A DNA stretch of 64,000 nucleotides from Bacteroidota bacterium (GTDB lineage: Bacteria > Bacteroidota > Bacteroidia > Chitinophagales > Chitinophagaceae): assembly GCA_947476145.1 (NCBI GenBank), contig CANJPH010000008.1, forward strand, positions 19,978 to 83,977, in the 5' to 3' direction. The notes beneath the pieces are model-generated. The model was not told where the DNA came from and ran no database searches. It saw only the letters and a program-made list of their open reading frames with translations. Below are positions 19,368-28,089 of the stretch, piece by piece; positions within the stretch are counted from its first letter, which is position 1, and the number at the start of each line of letters is the position of its first letter. A program made the translations under genes and the position numbers.

Positions 19368-20306
19368 TTATTTCTTCTTTTTTATCCTCTTTTTGCGGTT
19401 GAAACTTTCGTCAAAACTGCATTTTATGCCTCTGTGATTTCCGCAATTGCCATCCTCTTTAATAGATATATTATTGTCCTGAATAATAAATTGAATATGA
19501 CAGGCGTCTCCTTTTTCAGAATAGGTGGCTATGTTCTTTTTAAATTTTAATATACCCTTCAGTTCTCCAATGCAGCCTTCCCCTTTTTCGGTGTGCAAGA
19601 AAAATTGATATTTATCTGTTGCGCCATTGTCTCGAAGTGTAATAAAATTTTTAGCATCCTGATCATAATTTCCGCTATGTTCATTTTTGCTAGGTAAAGT
19701 GTCAATAGGGTTTATAATGTTTTTATTCACTAGCTTAATATTATTATCAAAGTAAATAGTTTTAAAAGCGCCATCCGAAAAGGCCCAAGCCTTTTTCTCA
19801 TTATAAAGTACATTGTCTTTATTATAATTGTCTTCTTCCAATAAAAACGAGGGCTCATTATTAATATACAATGACTTATCGTTTTCTCGACTATTGCCTT
19901 TATTAAATTCGATAATAGATTTATAATCCAAGAATTTATTATCCTTGTTAAATACCAAAATGCCAATTTCTGTTTTTTTGGGTTGCTTGATTTTTATTAA
20001 TAAATAATATTCAGTCTCCTTTTCTATTTTAAAAAGAGGGTGTATGGTAGCTTTTTTATTTTTTGCTGCTAGTATTTTTTCAAGCACATCAGCGGGTACG
20101 ATTTGACTTAAGGCATTGCGGCTAATTTGGATACTATCACTAAATTGATTTAAGCTAGTGTCAGATAGATTTATGGGTAGTTTGGCAGGATTAAAAACTT
20201 TTACAAGATCATTTATTTTGATAGGTCCGTCCCCCGATAAGTCGGTGGGTTTATCCCCGCAAGCAAAGAGAAAAAAGGTAAATCCAAGAAATAGCAATTT
20301 ACGCAT
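19368..20306 (-). CDS. Lipoprotein of unknown function
   Basis: I do not recognise the family. The start at 20306 gives MRKLLFLGFTFFLFAC, a lipoprotein signal with acylated Cys16, followed by a polar, Asn/Lys-rich body of about 296 residues and a basic tail RKKRIKKKK. A further in-frame start ten codons upstream would bury the signal, so I reject it. The sequence contains FITLRDNGATDKYQFFL and CHIQFIIQ, suggesting beta-rich repeats around paired cysteines (EGCIGEL, GDACHI, GNCGNH). It faces the divergent mntH-like gene and ends 108 bases before the phosphorylase-like gene. Confidence 0.75.
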   Translation of the reverse strand: MRKLLFLGFTFFLFACGDKPTDLSGDGPIKINDLVKVFNPAKLPINLSDTSLNQFSDSIQISRNALSQIVPADVLEKILAAKNKKATIHPLFKIEKETEYYLLIKIKQPKKTEIGILVFNKDNKFLDYKSIIEFNKGNSRENDKSLYINNEPSFLLEEDNYNKDNVLYNEKKAWAFSDGAFKTIYFDNNIKLVNKNIINPIDTLPSKNEHSGNYDQDAKNFITLRDNGATDKYQFFLHTEKGEGCIGELKGILKFKKNIATYSEKGDACHIQFIIQDNNISIKEDGNCGNHRGIKCSFDESFNRKKRIKKKK

Positions 20307-20375
20307 GGGATTGTTTTTATAAAAATAGACTATCAATTTGAGTTATACAAGCGTTTATGATTAATTTTACATAGA

Positions 20376-22268
20376 ATGAATTCCGAAAAATCATTAGATA
20401 CTTTACATGAATCCGTACCTACTGGTCAAAAAACGGGTTGGCGTAAACTTTTAGCGTTTATTGGCCCTGCTTATCTGGTAAGCGTGGGTTATATGGATCC
20501 AGGGAATTGGGCCACCGATTTAGCAGGAGGGGCCGCTTTTGGGTATCAATTGATTTGGGTTTTATTACTTAGTAATTTAATGGCAGTATTGTTACAAAGT
20601 TTAAGTGCTAGGTTAGGCATTGTTAGGCGCTTAGATTTAGCCCAGGTAAATAGGGAAACCTATCCACCCGTTGTAAATTTCTCATTGTATGTGTTGGCGG
20701 AACTAGCTATTACTGCTACCGATTTAGCCGAAGTATTGGGAATGGCTATAGGTATTAAATTACTAACAGGTATGCCTTTGATGTATGGCACCATTATTAC
20801 GGTAACAGATACTTTTCTGTTCTTGTTTTTACAACGCTATGGAATCCGAAAAATGGAAGCCTTTATTATTTTATTAGTCGCTACTATTGGGTTTAGTTTT
20901 TTTATACAATTATTTATTGCCAAACCCGATTTATCATATGCTATTAAAGGGTTTATTCCTTCTAGATTATCTCCCGAGGCTTTATATATAGCAGTGGGTA
21001 TTATTGGGGCTACTGTGATGCCACATAATTTGTATTTACACTCAGCTTTGGTACAAACGCGCAAAATAAATAGAACCGTACCTGGAATTAAAAAATCTAT
21101 ATTTTATAATTTTATTGATACGGTGGTAGCCTTGAACGCAGCTTTCTTTGTGAATGCAGCTATTTTAATTTTAGCAGCCACTGCATTTTATGCAACGGGT
21201 CATAAGGAGGTTGCTAAAATTGAGGAAGCACATTCCTTATTGGCTCCTTTATTAGGCTCTAAATTAGCGCCTATATTATTTGCGGTGGCCTTAATTGCAG
21301 CAGGTCAAAGTTCAACTGTGACAGGCACTTTAGCAGGTCAAATTGTAATGGAAGGGTATTTAAAAATTAGATTAAACCCTTGGATTAGACGTTTAATAAC
21401 ACGTTTGGTTGCGATTGTACCAGCCATTTTAGTCATCGGTTTTATGGGAGAAGATCATGTGGACGCCTTACTTATTTTTAGTCAGGTGATATTGAGTTTG
21501 CAATTAGGATATGCGGTCATCCCATTGATCCATTTTGTGAGTGATAAAACTACGATGGGTGAATTTGCCATTGGATGGAAAATTAAAACCTTGGCTTGGA
21601 TCGTAGCTGCGGTATTGGTTTATTTAAATGGAAATTTAGTATTCAATTTTGTGGATGATTTCTTTCATCAATCAGGCCATATAACGCTAAAATTATTATT
21701 GGGTTTATTCGTACTATTTTTTATTAGTTTGTTATTATACATTGTAATTTATCCATTATTAAGTTCAAGGAACAAGAAAAAAATAACCGATCTACATGGT
21801 GAAGACATTGAGTTGGATTGGACGCATACCGAACCGGTAAAACGTATAGCTATTGCTGTAGATTTTTCATCAAGTGATCAAAAGTTAATTAAAACGGCTA
21901 TTGCGCACGCTATGCAACAAGTAACTGGCGATAAAGCCAATCAAACTGAATTTATATTTATTCATGTGGTAGAAAGTGTTGCTGCTAATTACTTGTTAGA
22001 AGCAAGCGATGACGAAGAATCCAGAAAAGACCAAGAAAGACTTAACAACTACACGAATGCATTAAGAGATAAAGGATATAATGCTATATGGGCCATTGGG
22101 TATCAAAATAGAGTGAAAGAAATAGTCAGAATTGTGAAGGAAAAAGACGCACAATTGTTAGTCATGGGCGCACATCAACATAAGGGCTGGAAGGACTATT
22201 TCTTTGGTGAAACCATCGAGGCAGTAAGGCATAGCGTGTCAATCCCTGTTTTAATAGTGAACGACTAA
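20376..22268 (+). CDS. Nramp-family divalent metal transporter fused to a UspA domain
   Basis: The N-terminal 460 residues form an 11-12 helix Nramp (MntH-type) proton-coupled Mn2+/Fe2+ importer: the metal-binding DPGNWATD is at 41-48 and MPHNLYLHS at 215-223. A linker leads to a cytoplasmic UspA-type universal stress domain (488-630), with the start strand [14 protein letters not shown], and the nucleotide-binding [18 protein letters not shown] region followed by [10 protein letters not shown]. coli MntH has only the transporter part, so the fusion suggests nucleotide- or stress-gated uptake. It is divergent from the lipoprotein gene. No MntR site was identified. Confidence 0.93.
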   Translation: MNSEKSLDTLHESVPTGQKTGWRKLLAFIGPAYLVSVGYMDPGNWATDLAGGAAFGYQLIWVLLLSNLMAVLLQSLSARLGIVRRLDLAQVNRETYPPVVNFSLYVLAELAITATDLAEVLGMAIGIKLLTGMPLMYGTIITVTDTFLFLFLQRYGIRKMEAFIILLVATIGFSFFIQLFIAKPDLSYAIKGFIPSRLSPEALYIAVGIIGATVMPHNLYLHSALVQTRKINRTVPGIKKSIFYNFIDTVVALNAAFFVNAAILILAATAFYATGHKEVAKIEEAHSLLAPLLGSKLAPILFAVALIAAGQSSTVTGTLAGQIVMEGYLKIRLNPWIRRLITRLVAIVPAILVIGFMGEDHVDALLIFSQVILSLQLGYAVIPLIHFVSDKTTMGEFAIGWKIKTLAWIVAAVLVYLNGNLVFNFVDDFFHQSGHITLKLLLGLFVLFFISLLLYIVIYPLLSSRNKKKITDLHGEDIELDWTHTEPVKRIAIAVDFSSSDQKLIKTAIAHAMQQVTGDKANQTEFIFIHVVESVAANYLLEASDDEESRKDQERLNNYTNALRDKGYNAIWAIGYQNRVKEIVRIVKEKDAQLLVMGAHQHKGWKDYFFGETIEAVRHSVSIPVLIVND

Positions 22269-22319
22269 TTTATCCCTCTTTTTACTGAGGATTATCATTC
22301 ATTTTCTTGCTACATTTTG

Positions 22320-22327
22320 TACATTTG
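22320..22327 (+). promoter_or_regulatory. Putative -7 box for icd
   Basis: TACATTTG matches TAnnTTTG exactly and ends 20 bases before the icd ATG. A second near copy (TACATTTT, 22311-22318) overlaps upstream. Confidence 0.5.
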
Positions 22328-22347
22328 CATACAAAATTTTAAAAGCT

Positions 22348-23577
22348 ATGGGACAAAAAATTAAAGTAGCCAATCCGGTGGTTGAATTGGATGGTGATGA
22401 AATGACCAGAATTATTTGGAAGTTTATTAAGGACAAATTAATCCTACCTTATTTAGACATTGATATTAAATACTATGACTTAGGTATGGAATATCGTGAT
22501 GAGACCAACGACCAGGTAACCATTGATGCTGCAAATGCAATTAAACAATATGGTGTGGGTATTAAATGTGCTACCATTACACCCGACGAACAAAGAGTAG
22601 AGGAGTTTAAGTTAAAGCAAATGTGGAAGAGTCCAAACGGGACCATTCGTAATATATTAGATGGCACCGTTTTTAGAGAGCCTATTGTTTGTAATAATGT
22701 GCCTCGTTTAGTGCCTAATTGGACAGCACCTATTTGTATAGGTCGTCATGCTTTTGGGGATCAGTATCGTGCTACCGATTTTGTTACTAAAGGAAAAGGA
22801 AAATTAACGGTGAAGTTTGAAGGCGAAGATGGAACCATACAAGAGTTTGAAGTATTTAACTTTAAAGGAGATGGGGTTGCATTAACTATGTACAATACCG
22901 ACGAAAGTATTTATGGTTTTGCACGTGCTTGTTTTAACCAAGCCTTGGCTAAAAAATGGCCTTTATACCTGTCTACTAAAAACACCATTTTGAAAAAGTA
23001 TGATGGTCGTTTTAAAGATATTTTTGAAGAAGTTTACCAAGGAGAATTTAAAGCGAAATATGCCGAAGCAGGAATCACTTATGAGCACCGTTTAATTGAT
23101 GATATGGTAGCAAGTGCATTAAAATGGAATGGTAATTTTGTGTGGGCTTGTAAAAACTATGATGGTGACGTACAATCTGATACCGTAGCGCAAGGGTTTG
23201 GTTCTCTAGGTTTAATGACTTCTACTTTAATTACACCCGACGGTAAAGTAATGGAAGCAGAAGCGGCACACGGAACGGTAACGCGTCACTTCCGTGAGCA
23301 CCAAAAAGGAAACAGAACTTCTACCAACCCAATTGCTTCCATCTTTGCATGGACAAGAGGGTTAGAGTTTAGAGGTCAATTAGATAATAACCAAGAATTA
23401 ATTCGTTTCTCTAAAGCATTGGAAGATGTATGTGTGGAAACTGTTGAGTCTGGTATCATGACCAAGGACTTGGCAGTTTGTGTTCACGGAAATAAAGTAA
23501 GCCATGGTGAACACTATGTGTATACAGAGGAGTTTTTGGATGCATTGGATGCAAACCTTCAAAAGAAACTAGCGTAA
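22348..23577 (+). CDS. icd: NADP-dependent isocitrate dehydrogenase (eukaryote-like dimeric type)
   Basis: The enzyme oxidises isocitrate to 2-oxoglutarate in the TCA cycle. The 409-residue protein is of the homodimeric type II form shared with mitochondria: [14 protein letters not shown] near the N-terminus, [31 protein letters not shown] (substrate Ser/Asn/Arg, split), [20 protein letters not shown] (Mg-binding Asp) and [13 protein letters not shown] (NADP site). The last codons, KKLA-stop, lie inside a hairpin arm that has been duplicated in tandem downstream. Confidence 0.97.
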   Translation: MGQKIKVANPVVELDGDEMTRIIWKFIKDKLILPYLDIDIKYYDLGMEYRDETNDQVTIDAANAIKQYGVGIKCATITPDEQRVEEFKLKQMWKSPNGTIRNILDGTVFREPIVCNNVPRLVPNWTAPICIGRHAFGDQYRATDFVTKGKGKLTVKFEGEDGTIQEFEVFNFKGDGVALTMYNTDESIYGFARACFNQALAKKWPLYLSTKNTILKKYDGRFKDIFEEVYQGEFKAKYAEAGITYEHRLIDDMVASALKWNGNFVWACKNYDGDVQSDTVAQGFGSLGLMTSTLITPDGKVMEAEAAHGTVTRHFREHQKGNRTSTNPIASIFAWTRGLEFRGQLDNNQELIRFSKALEDVCVETVESGIMTKDLAVCVHGNKVSHGEHYVYTEEFLDALDANLQKKLA

Positions 23578-23599
23578 AAGAATATCGCTAGTCTCTTTT
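23561..23599 (+). terminator. Hairpin overlapping the icd stop codon
   Basis: The 5' arm (23561-23574) is icd coding sequence, the loop begins with the stop codon, and the 3' arm (23586-23599) ends in TCTCTTTT. A second identical hairpin is at 23640-23678. The T-tract is interrupted and weak, so termination efficiency is uncertain; mRNA 3'-end protection is an alternative role. Confidence 0.5.
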
Positions 23600-23741
23600 G
23601 AATCTCTTATGATTTTATTTATTTTGACAAATAAATTGGAAAAGAAACTAGCGTAAAAGAATATCGCTAGTCTCTTTTGAATCTCTTATGATTTTATTTA
23701 TTTTGACAAATAAATTGGAAAAGAAACTAGCGTAAAAGAAT
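23561..23741. repeat. 79-base perfect tandem repeat over the icd 3' end, 2.3 copies
   Basis: Bases 23561-23639 and 23640-23718 are identical 79-base units; a third copy is cut after 23 bases (23719-23741), and a fourth fragment AGAAACTAGCGTAA lies at 23743-23756. The first unit begins in the icd coding sequence and contains its last codons and stop. Each full unit carries an inverted repeat: AAAAGAAACTAGCG pairs with CGCTAGTCTCTTTT (one mismatch) around an 11-base loop that starts with the icd TAA. The unit therefore duplicates a terminator-like hairpin together with the coding end. The gap 23578-23860 holds otherwise only the hairpin at 23783-23817. Confidence 0.9.
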
Positions 23742-23782
23742 CAGAAACTAGCGTAATAAATCCGCAGGTTTGCTTGGTATAT

Positions 23783-23817
23783 AAAAAACCCGATAGCTCA
23801 TTACTATCGGGTTTTTT
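23783..23817. terminator. Strong bidirectional terminator downstream of icd
   Basis: AAAAAACCCGATAG and CTATCGGGTTTTTT form a perfect 14-base-pair stem with a 7-base loop and A/T-runs on either side. It ends icd transcription and, on the minus strand, that of the Cys-rich peptide gene. Confidence 0.93.
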
Positions 23818-23860
23818 ATACTGGTATGAATATCTAAATAAATTATAGATAATCCTTCAA

Positions 23861-24043
23861 TTACTTCTTTTTCATTTCAGCACACTTGCCGTCCTTCATA
23901 CATTCTTTTGTGCACTTATGTTTTGCTTTCGTTTCTTTTTTGCATTCAGTACATTTAGATTTGTCTTTACACTTGCCATCGCAATTAGCCATTGCAGATA
24001 AACTTAATGCAAGACCCAAGAACAAGATTGATATTTTTTTCAT
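23861..24043 (-). CDS. Small secreted Cys/Lys-rich peptide, possible metal binder
   Basis: The 60-residue product has a signal peptide (ISILFLGLALSLSAMA, likely cleavage after AMA at residue 19), leaving a mature peptide of about 41 residues with seven Cys and many Lys: the cysteines sit in the spacing C-x3-C-x5-C-x2-C-x8-C-x3-C-x5-C. No aromatic core is present, so it would fold only around metal or disulfides. Periplasmic metal binding is a guess from composition. It is monocistronic, ending 44 bases from a terminator. No family recognised. Confidence 0.7.
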   Translation of the reverse strand: MKKISILFLGLALSLSAMANCDGKCKDKSKCTECKKETKAKHKCTKECMKDGKCAEMKKK

Positions 24044-24101
24044 AGTTGTTATATTAGAGGGTAAAATTAAAGAAAAAACGGTTAAGGTTTTATGATTTTT
24101 A

Positions 24102-25748
24102 TCATTTTAACACTTCTAAAATAGGGTTTCCAATACTTCCACTAGGCATTTGAATACCTAAAAGGGTTGAAATAGTAGGGGCAATGTCCGTCATATAACT
24201 CATTCTATTTACATTCCCTTTTTTGATCCCTTTACCATAAAAATACAAAGGGATATGAGAGTCATAGTTATAGAACACACCATGACTCGCACCCGTTGGA
24301 TAGCCATCAATCACGCCAGATTTTAACAACACAGTTAAATCTCCGCTTCTTTGTGGGGTGTAACCATTTAATAACATTTCCCTAATTAATTGAGGCAATG
24401 GCGCTAAAGCTGCATTGCGGTTATATACTACTTGTAATACATTGGGCTTACTCTCTAAAAATTTAGTAATTAAACTGGTAAGTTGAGCATCGTTTATTTG
24501 TAAGCTATCCATTAACTTATGGTTAAAGTAAATAGTAGATTCATAAACACTGCTAATGAGTTCTTTTTTTAAATTATTGGTCGTTAAAAGGCTATTTAAA
24601 TCCTTTGCTAAATCGGCAGAAACGTAATAATCGGCAGGAAGTTTATTCTTTTTTGCAAATCCTGGAATCGGCGCTATAGCATGGTCGGCAGTTAAAAATA
24701 GGGTGTAGTTGTCTTTACCAATTTGCTTATCTAAATAAGCAAAAAAATCGGCCAACACCTCGTCTAATTTAATATATCCATCAAGTGACTCCCATGAATA
24801 AGGGCCAAAATTATGTCCGATATAATCAGGGGTAGAGAAACTTAAGGTAAGTAAATCAGTGATGGAGTCTGCGCCTAAATGCTCATTTTGAATGGTTTCT
24901 TTTGCAAATTCAGTAATTAAATTATTTCCTTGTGGTATCGAAAACAATCTTTTATAATCCTTCCCAATTAATTTGGTTAAATCAAATGGGAAATTAATTT
25001 TCACTTTCTCGTCGTAAAACCCCGTCTCATAGGCGTTCACATCATCATCACAATTTTTTTCATACACTTCTTTTGGCAAACTTAAATTCCAACCTTGCTT
25101 ATAATATTCGTCTACTTTATGTAAATTATTAAAATTGGTAGCCCATTGAGGTAAACTTTCTTGATAATAAGTAGAGGAAATCATATTGCCTGATTCGCCA
25201 TCATACCAATAGGCAGCATTCGCAGCATGACCTGCAGGGATAATAGAACCTCTGTCCTTTAGTGAAATGCCTATTACTTTACTTTGAAAATTGTTAGATA
25301 ATTTCAATTCATCTCCAATCGTAGAAGTCCATAAGTTTTTTGGACTCATCTTACCTGAAGTCTGGTTATTACTTCCAATACTAGAAACAGACTTATCTTC
25401 TACACAATATTCCGTTTTACCTGTAAGATTATTAAACCAACTATTGCCTACAATTCCGTGAATAGCAGGAACCGAACCTGTAAAGATTGCAGCATGACCG
25501 GGGGCCGTTACAGTATGAACATAGGGGATTAGGGTGTAATTACAAGATGCTCCTTCGTTCGCTAGTTTTAAAAATCCATTTTTAGATTTAAAAAACGCAC
25601 TGTATCTATTCACATTGTCCCATCGCATCTGATCAATAACAATACCAATGACTAATTTGGGTTTAGCATTGCTGTTGTTATTTTGTTGTTTTTGAGCAGA
25701 AGCTGTAAGCGTAAACAAAAAAATCATTGACAATATGAAAAGTCTCAT
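24102..25748 (-). CDS. PafA-like periplasmic alkaline phosphatase
   Basis: The 548-residue protein has a signal peptide (cleavage after ASAQ, about residue 19) and the alkaline phosphatase superfamily core: metal ligand Asp39 in VIDQMRWD, nucleophile Thr81 in the VHTVTAPGHA segment, Asn102 in GNSW, and Lys164/Arg166 in SLKDRG. These sit at a constant +2 offset from the PafA catalytic set Thr79, Asn100, Lys162, Arg164, which favours a broad phosphate monoesterase over a phosphodiesterase. TADHAIAP near residue 355 gives further metal ligands. It would release phosphate from organic phosphomonoesters in the periplasm. Confidence 0.9.
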   Translation of the reverse strand: MRLFILSMIFLFTLTASAQKQQNNNSNAKPKLVIGIVIDQMRWDNVNRYSAFFKSKNGFLKLANEGASCNYTLIPYVHTVTAPGHAAIFTGSVPAIHGIVGNSWFNNLTGKTEYCVEDKSVSSIGSNNQTSGKMSPKNLWTSTIGDELKLSNNFQSKVIGISLKDRGSIIPAGHAANAAYWYDGESGNMISSTYYQESLPQWATNFNNLHKVDEYYKQGWNLSLPKEVYEKNCDDDVNAYETGFYDEKVKINFPFDLTKLIGKDYKRLFSIPQGNNLITEFAKETIQNEHLGADSITDLLTLSFSTPDYIGHNFGPYSWESLDGYIKLDEVLADFFAYLDKQIGKDNYTLFLTADHAIAPIPGFAKKNKLPADYYVSADLAKDLNSLLTTNNLKKELISSVYESTIYFNHKLMDSLQINDAQLTSLITKFLESKPNVLQVVYNRNAALAPLPQLIREMLLNGYTPQRSGDLTVLLKSGVIDGYPTGASHGVFYNYDSHIPLYFYGKGIKKGNVNRMSYMTDIAPTISTLLGIQMPSGSIGNPILEVLK

Positions 25749-25812
25749 AAGGGTTGGTTTTATTAGGCTGCAATTTACTGAATTATTAGTGCTTTAAAAG
25801 ACAAAAAATGAT

Positions 25813-25820
25813 TAAATTTG
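25813..25820 (+). promoter_or_regulatory. Putative -7 box for the alpha-oxoamine synthase
   Basis: TAAATTTG matches TAnnTTTG exactly and ends 19 bases before the ATG at 25840. Confidence 0.5.
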
Positions 25821-25839
25821 CATTACTAATTAATACTAT

Positions 25840-27096
25840 ATGGCAGACATTTTTGAGAGACTCATTAAAAACTACGGGCCCATTGGTCAACATCGTGAAA
25901 GAGCACATGGATATTTTGCCTTTCCTAAGTTAGAAGGTGAAATAAGCTCTAAGATGAAATTTAGAGGCCAGGAAATGATTGTTTGGAGCTTGAACAACTA
26001 TTTAGGGTTAGCGAATCATCCTGAGGTACGTAAAGCAGATGCCGATGCATCTGCTCAATATGGTTTAGCACTGCCGATGGGTGCGAGAATGATGAGCGGA
26101 AATAGTGATTTGCATGAGCAATTAGAAAAAGAGTTGGCCGAATTTGTATACAAAGAGGATTCAATTTTAATGAATTATGGTTACCAAGGAATTATGAGTG
26201 CCATTGATGCAATATGTGGAAGACATGATGTAGTGGTATATGATGCAGAATGTCATGCTTGTATTATTGACGGGTTAAGAATGTTGCCTGGGCATCGTTT
26301 TGTATTTAAGCACAATGATATAGAAGATTGTGAAAAGCAGTTACACCGTGCGCAAGCATTGGTGGACAAGCAACAGACTGGTGGGATATTGGTGATTACA
26401 GAAGGTGTATTTGGAATGGCGGGTGACCAAGGCAAGCTGAAAGAGGTAGCTGCTTTAAAAGCGAAAGTGCCGTTTAGATTACTAGTGGACGATGCACATG
26501 GTTTTGGAACATTAGGTAAAACTGGAGCAGGTGCGGGTGAAGAACAAGGTTGTCAGGATGATATTGATTTATACTTTTCTACTTTTGCCAAGAGCATGGC
26601 TTCCATTGGTGCTTTTATGGCAGGACCAAGAACCATTATTGATTATATCCGGTACAATATTCGTTCTCAAATATTTGCCAAGAGTTTACCAATGCCATTT
26701 GTAGTGGGAAATTTAAAACGCTTGGAACTTTTACGAACGCAGCCTATTTTAAAAGATACTTTGTGGAAAAATGCATTGGCTTTACAAAATGGCTTAAGAG
26801 CGCGTGGCTTTGATATTGGGAAAACCGATTCAGTAGTGACACCTGTTTATATGAAAGGTGGAGTGGAAGAAGCCACTGCAATGGTCATGGATATTAGAGA
26901 AAACTATAAAATATTTTGTTCTATTGTGGTATATCCTGTGATTCCAAAAGGACATATTATTTACAGATTAATTCCAACAGCAGTGCATACACAGGAAGAA
27001 ATTGACTTAACCCTAAAAGCATTTAGCGAAACCAAGGCGAAGTTAGATGCGGGGGCTTATAAAGCATCCGAAATTCCGGATATGGCAAATAAGTAA
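25840..27096 (+). CDS. Alpha-oxoamine synthase (serine palmitoyltransferase or cysteate acyltransferase type)
   Basis: A 418-residue PLP enzyme of the family that condenses an amino acid with an acyl thioester. Seen: NNYLGLANHPEV (52-63), GARMMSGNSDLHEQLE (81-96), VDDAHGFGTLG (216-226, PLP-ring Asp and His) and the Schiff-base Lys251 in FSTFAKSMAS. In Bacteroidota such proteins initiate sphingolipid (serine) or sulfonolipid/capnine (cysteate) synthesis. Residues that separate these from 2-amino-3-ketobutyrate ligase and AONS were not resolved, but no biotin or threonine genes are near. Monocistronic with its own promoter. Confidence 0.85.
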   Translation: MADIFERLIKNYGPIGQHRERAHGYFAFPKLEGEISSKMKFRGQEMIVWSLNNYLGLANHPEVRKADADASAQYGLALPMGARMMSGNSDLHEQLEKELAEFVYKEDSILMNYGYQGIMSAIDAICGRHDVVVYDAECHACIIDGLRMLPGHRFVFKHNDIEDCEKQLHRAQALVDKQQTGGILVITEGVFGMAGDQGKLKEVAALKAKVPFRLLVDDAHGFGTLGKTGAGAGEEQGCQDDIDLYFSTFAKSMASIGAFMAGPRTIIDYIRYNIRSQIFAKSLPMPFVVGNLKRLELLRTQPILKDTLWKNALALQNGLRARGFDIGKTDSVVTPVYMKGGVEEATAMVMDIRENYKIFCSIVVYPVIPKGHIIYRLIPTAVHTQEEIDLTLKAFSETKAKLDAGAYKASEIPDMANK

Positions 27097-27102
27097 ATCT
27101 TA

Positions 27103-28089
27103 TCATTTTTCAACTTCGTCCACTTCGTTTTTAAGTAATTCGATACTTACATTTAATTCAAATCCAATTAAGAGGATCAGTGCATTAATGTATACAATTG
27201 TCATTACAACTAATACGGTACCAATGGAGCCGTAAATTTTATTGTAACTGCTAAAATTATTTACCCAGTAGGAGAATCCAAACGTAGTCAATAACATTAA
27301 AATAGTTGAAAGCAAGGATCCGGGTGAAACTAAGGGCCATTTCTCTTTTATATGCGGTGCGTATTTATAGATAAAAGCATTACCAAAAAATAGCAATAGC
27401 ATAATAATTAACCATCTTAAGGTATTCCAATAAGGCAGTATCGTACTTTGTTCTATATCAAAACCGCTTCTTAATAAGGAAGCCAATTGCTCCTGGCCGA
27501 TAAGAACTATTAAACTTGCAAATACCAACAAAATTAAAATGATGGTTAAGCGAATGGCCCTCATTCTTTGATGTAAGAAAAAAGGTCTATTCTGCATTAT
27601 GGATTTATCAAAGCTTCTGATGATACCCGTCATGGCATTGGATGCATAAAAAAGGAGTAATAAAAAACCAAAAGAAAAAACCCCTACATGTTGACTTAAT
27701 AAGTCATTGATAATATCTACAATTAATTTATAGGTACTTGAATTGGGAGCAATATCCTTAAATAAGGTAAGTATTTGCTTTTTTACTTTAAATGCTTTTG
27801 GGAAATAGGGGATAATTGAAAAAAGAAATAAAAATCCAGCGGGTAAAGCCATTAATAAATTAAATGAAATGGCAGAGGCGCGATCGTATAGTCCAATGGT
27901 ATTTAATTGCTTGGAGAGAAATCTAATTACCTGATATAAATTAATATGCTGGAAGCCTGGTAGATAGATACCTTTTGCTTTTTGTTTTAAAAATTGTATA
28001 GAAGGACCAAATACGGTGATGAAGAGTGCCCGTATCACATTAAATACTGTTTTAAATAAGTTAGTTTTTTTTCTTTTGTTGGTATTCAT
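27103..28089 (-). CDS. YihY/BrkB-family inner membrane protein
   Basis: The 328-residue protein has about six hydrophobic helices after a basic N-terminus and shows the YihY pattern: DRASAISFNLLMALPAGFLFLFSI, SNAMTGIIRSFDKS, and GSIGTVLVVMTIVYINALILLIGFELN near the end. The family is widespread and of unsettled function (once wrongly called ribonuclease BN). Its start overlaps the 3' end of mltG by 29 bases, so it is translationally linked as the last gene of the miaB-to-yihY operon. Confidence 0.9.
   Translation of the reverse strand: MNTNKRKKTNLFKTVFNVIRALFITVFGPSIQFLKQKAKGIYLPGFQHINLYQVIRFLSKQLNTIGLYDRASAISFNLLMALPAGFLFLFSIIPYFPKAFKVKKQILTLFKDIAPNSSTYKLIVDIINDLLSQHVGVFSFGFLLLLFYASNAMTGIIRSFDKSIMQNRPFFLHQRMRAIRLTIILILLVFASLIVLIGQEQLASLLRSGFDIEQSTILPYWNTLRWLIIMLLLFFGNAFIYKYAPHIKEKWPLVSPGSLLSTILMLLTTFGFSYWVNNFSSYNKIYGSIGTVLVVMTIVYINALILLIGFELNVSIELLKNEVDEVEK

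Noticed and set aside
19284..19550. An 88-residue hydrophobic open frame opposite the lipoprotein gene
   Set aside because: Its 3' two-thirds overlap the end of the lipoprotein gene on the other strand, and the lipoprotein has a clear signal peptide and lipobox; the hydrophobicity is explained by the complement of a Lys/Asn-rich tail.
23561..23756. CRISPR array in the 79-base repeat region
   Set aside because: Units are directly adjacent with no unique spacers, and no cas genes are present.
23886..24095. A 69-residue open frame opposite the Cys-rich peptide
   Set aside because: The opposite-strand peptide has a clean signal sequence and Cys pattern; this frame has no such support.
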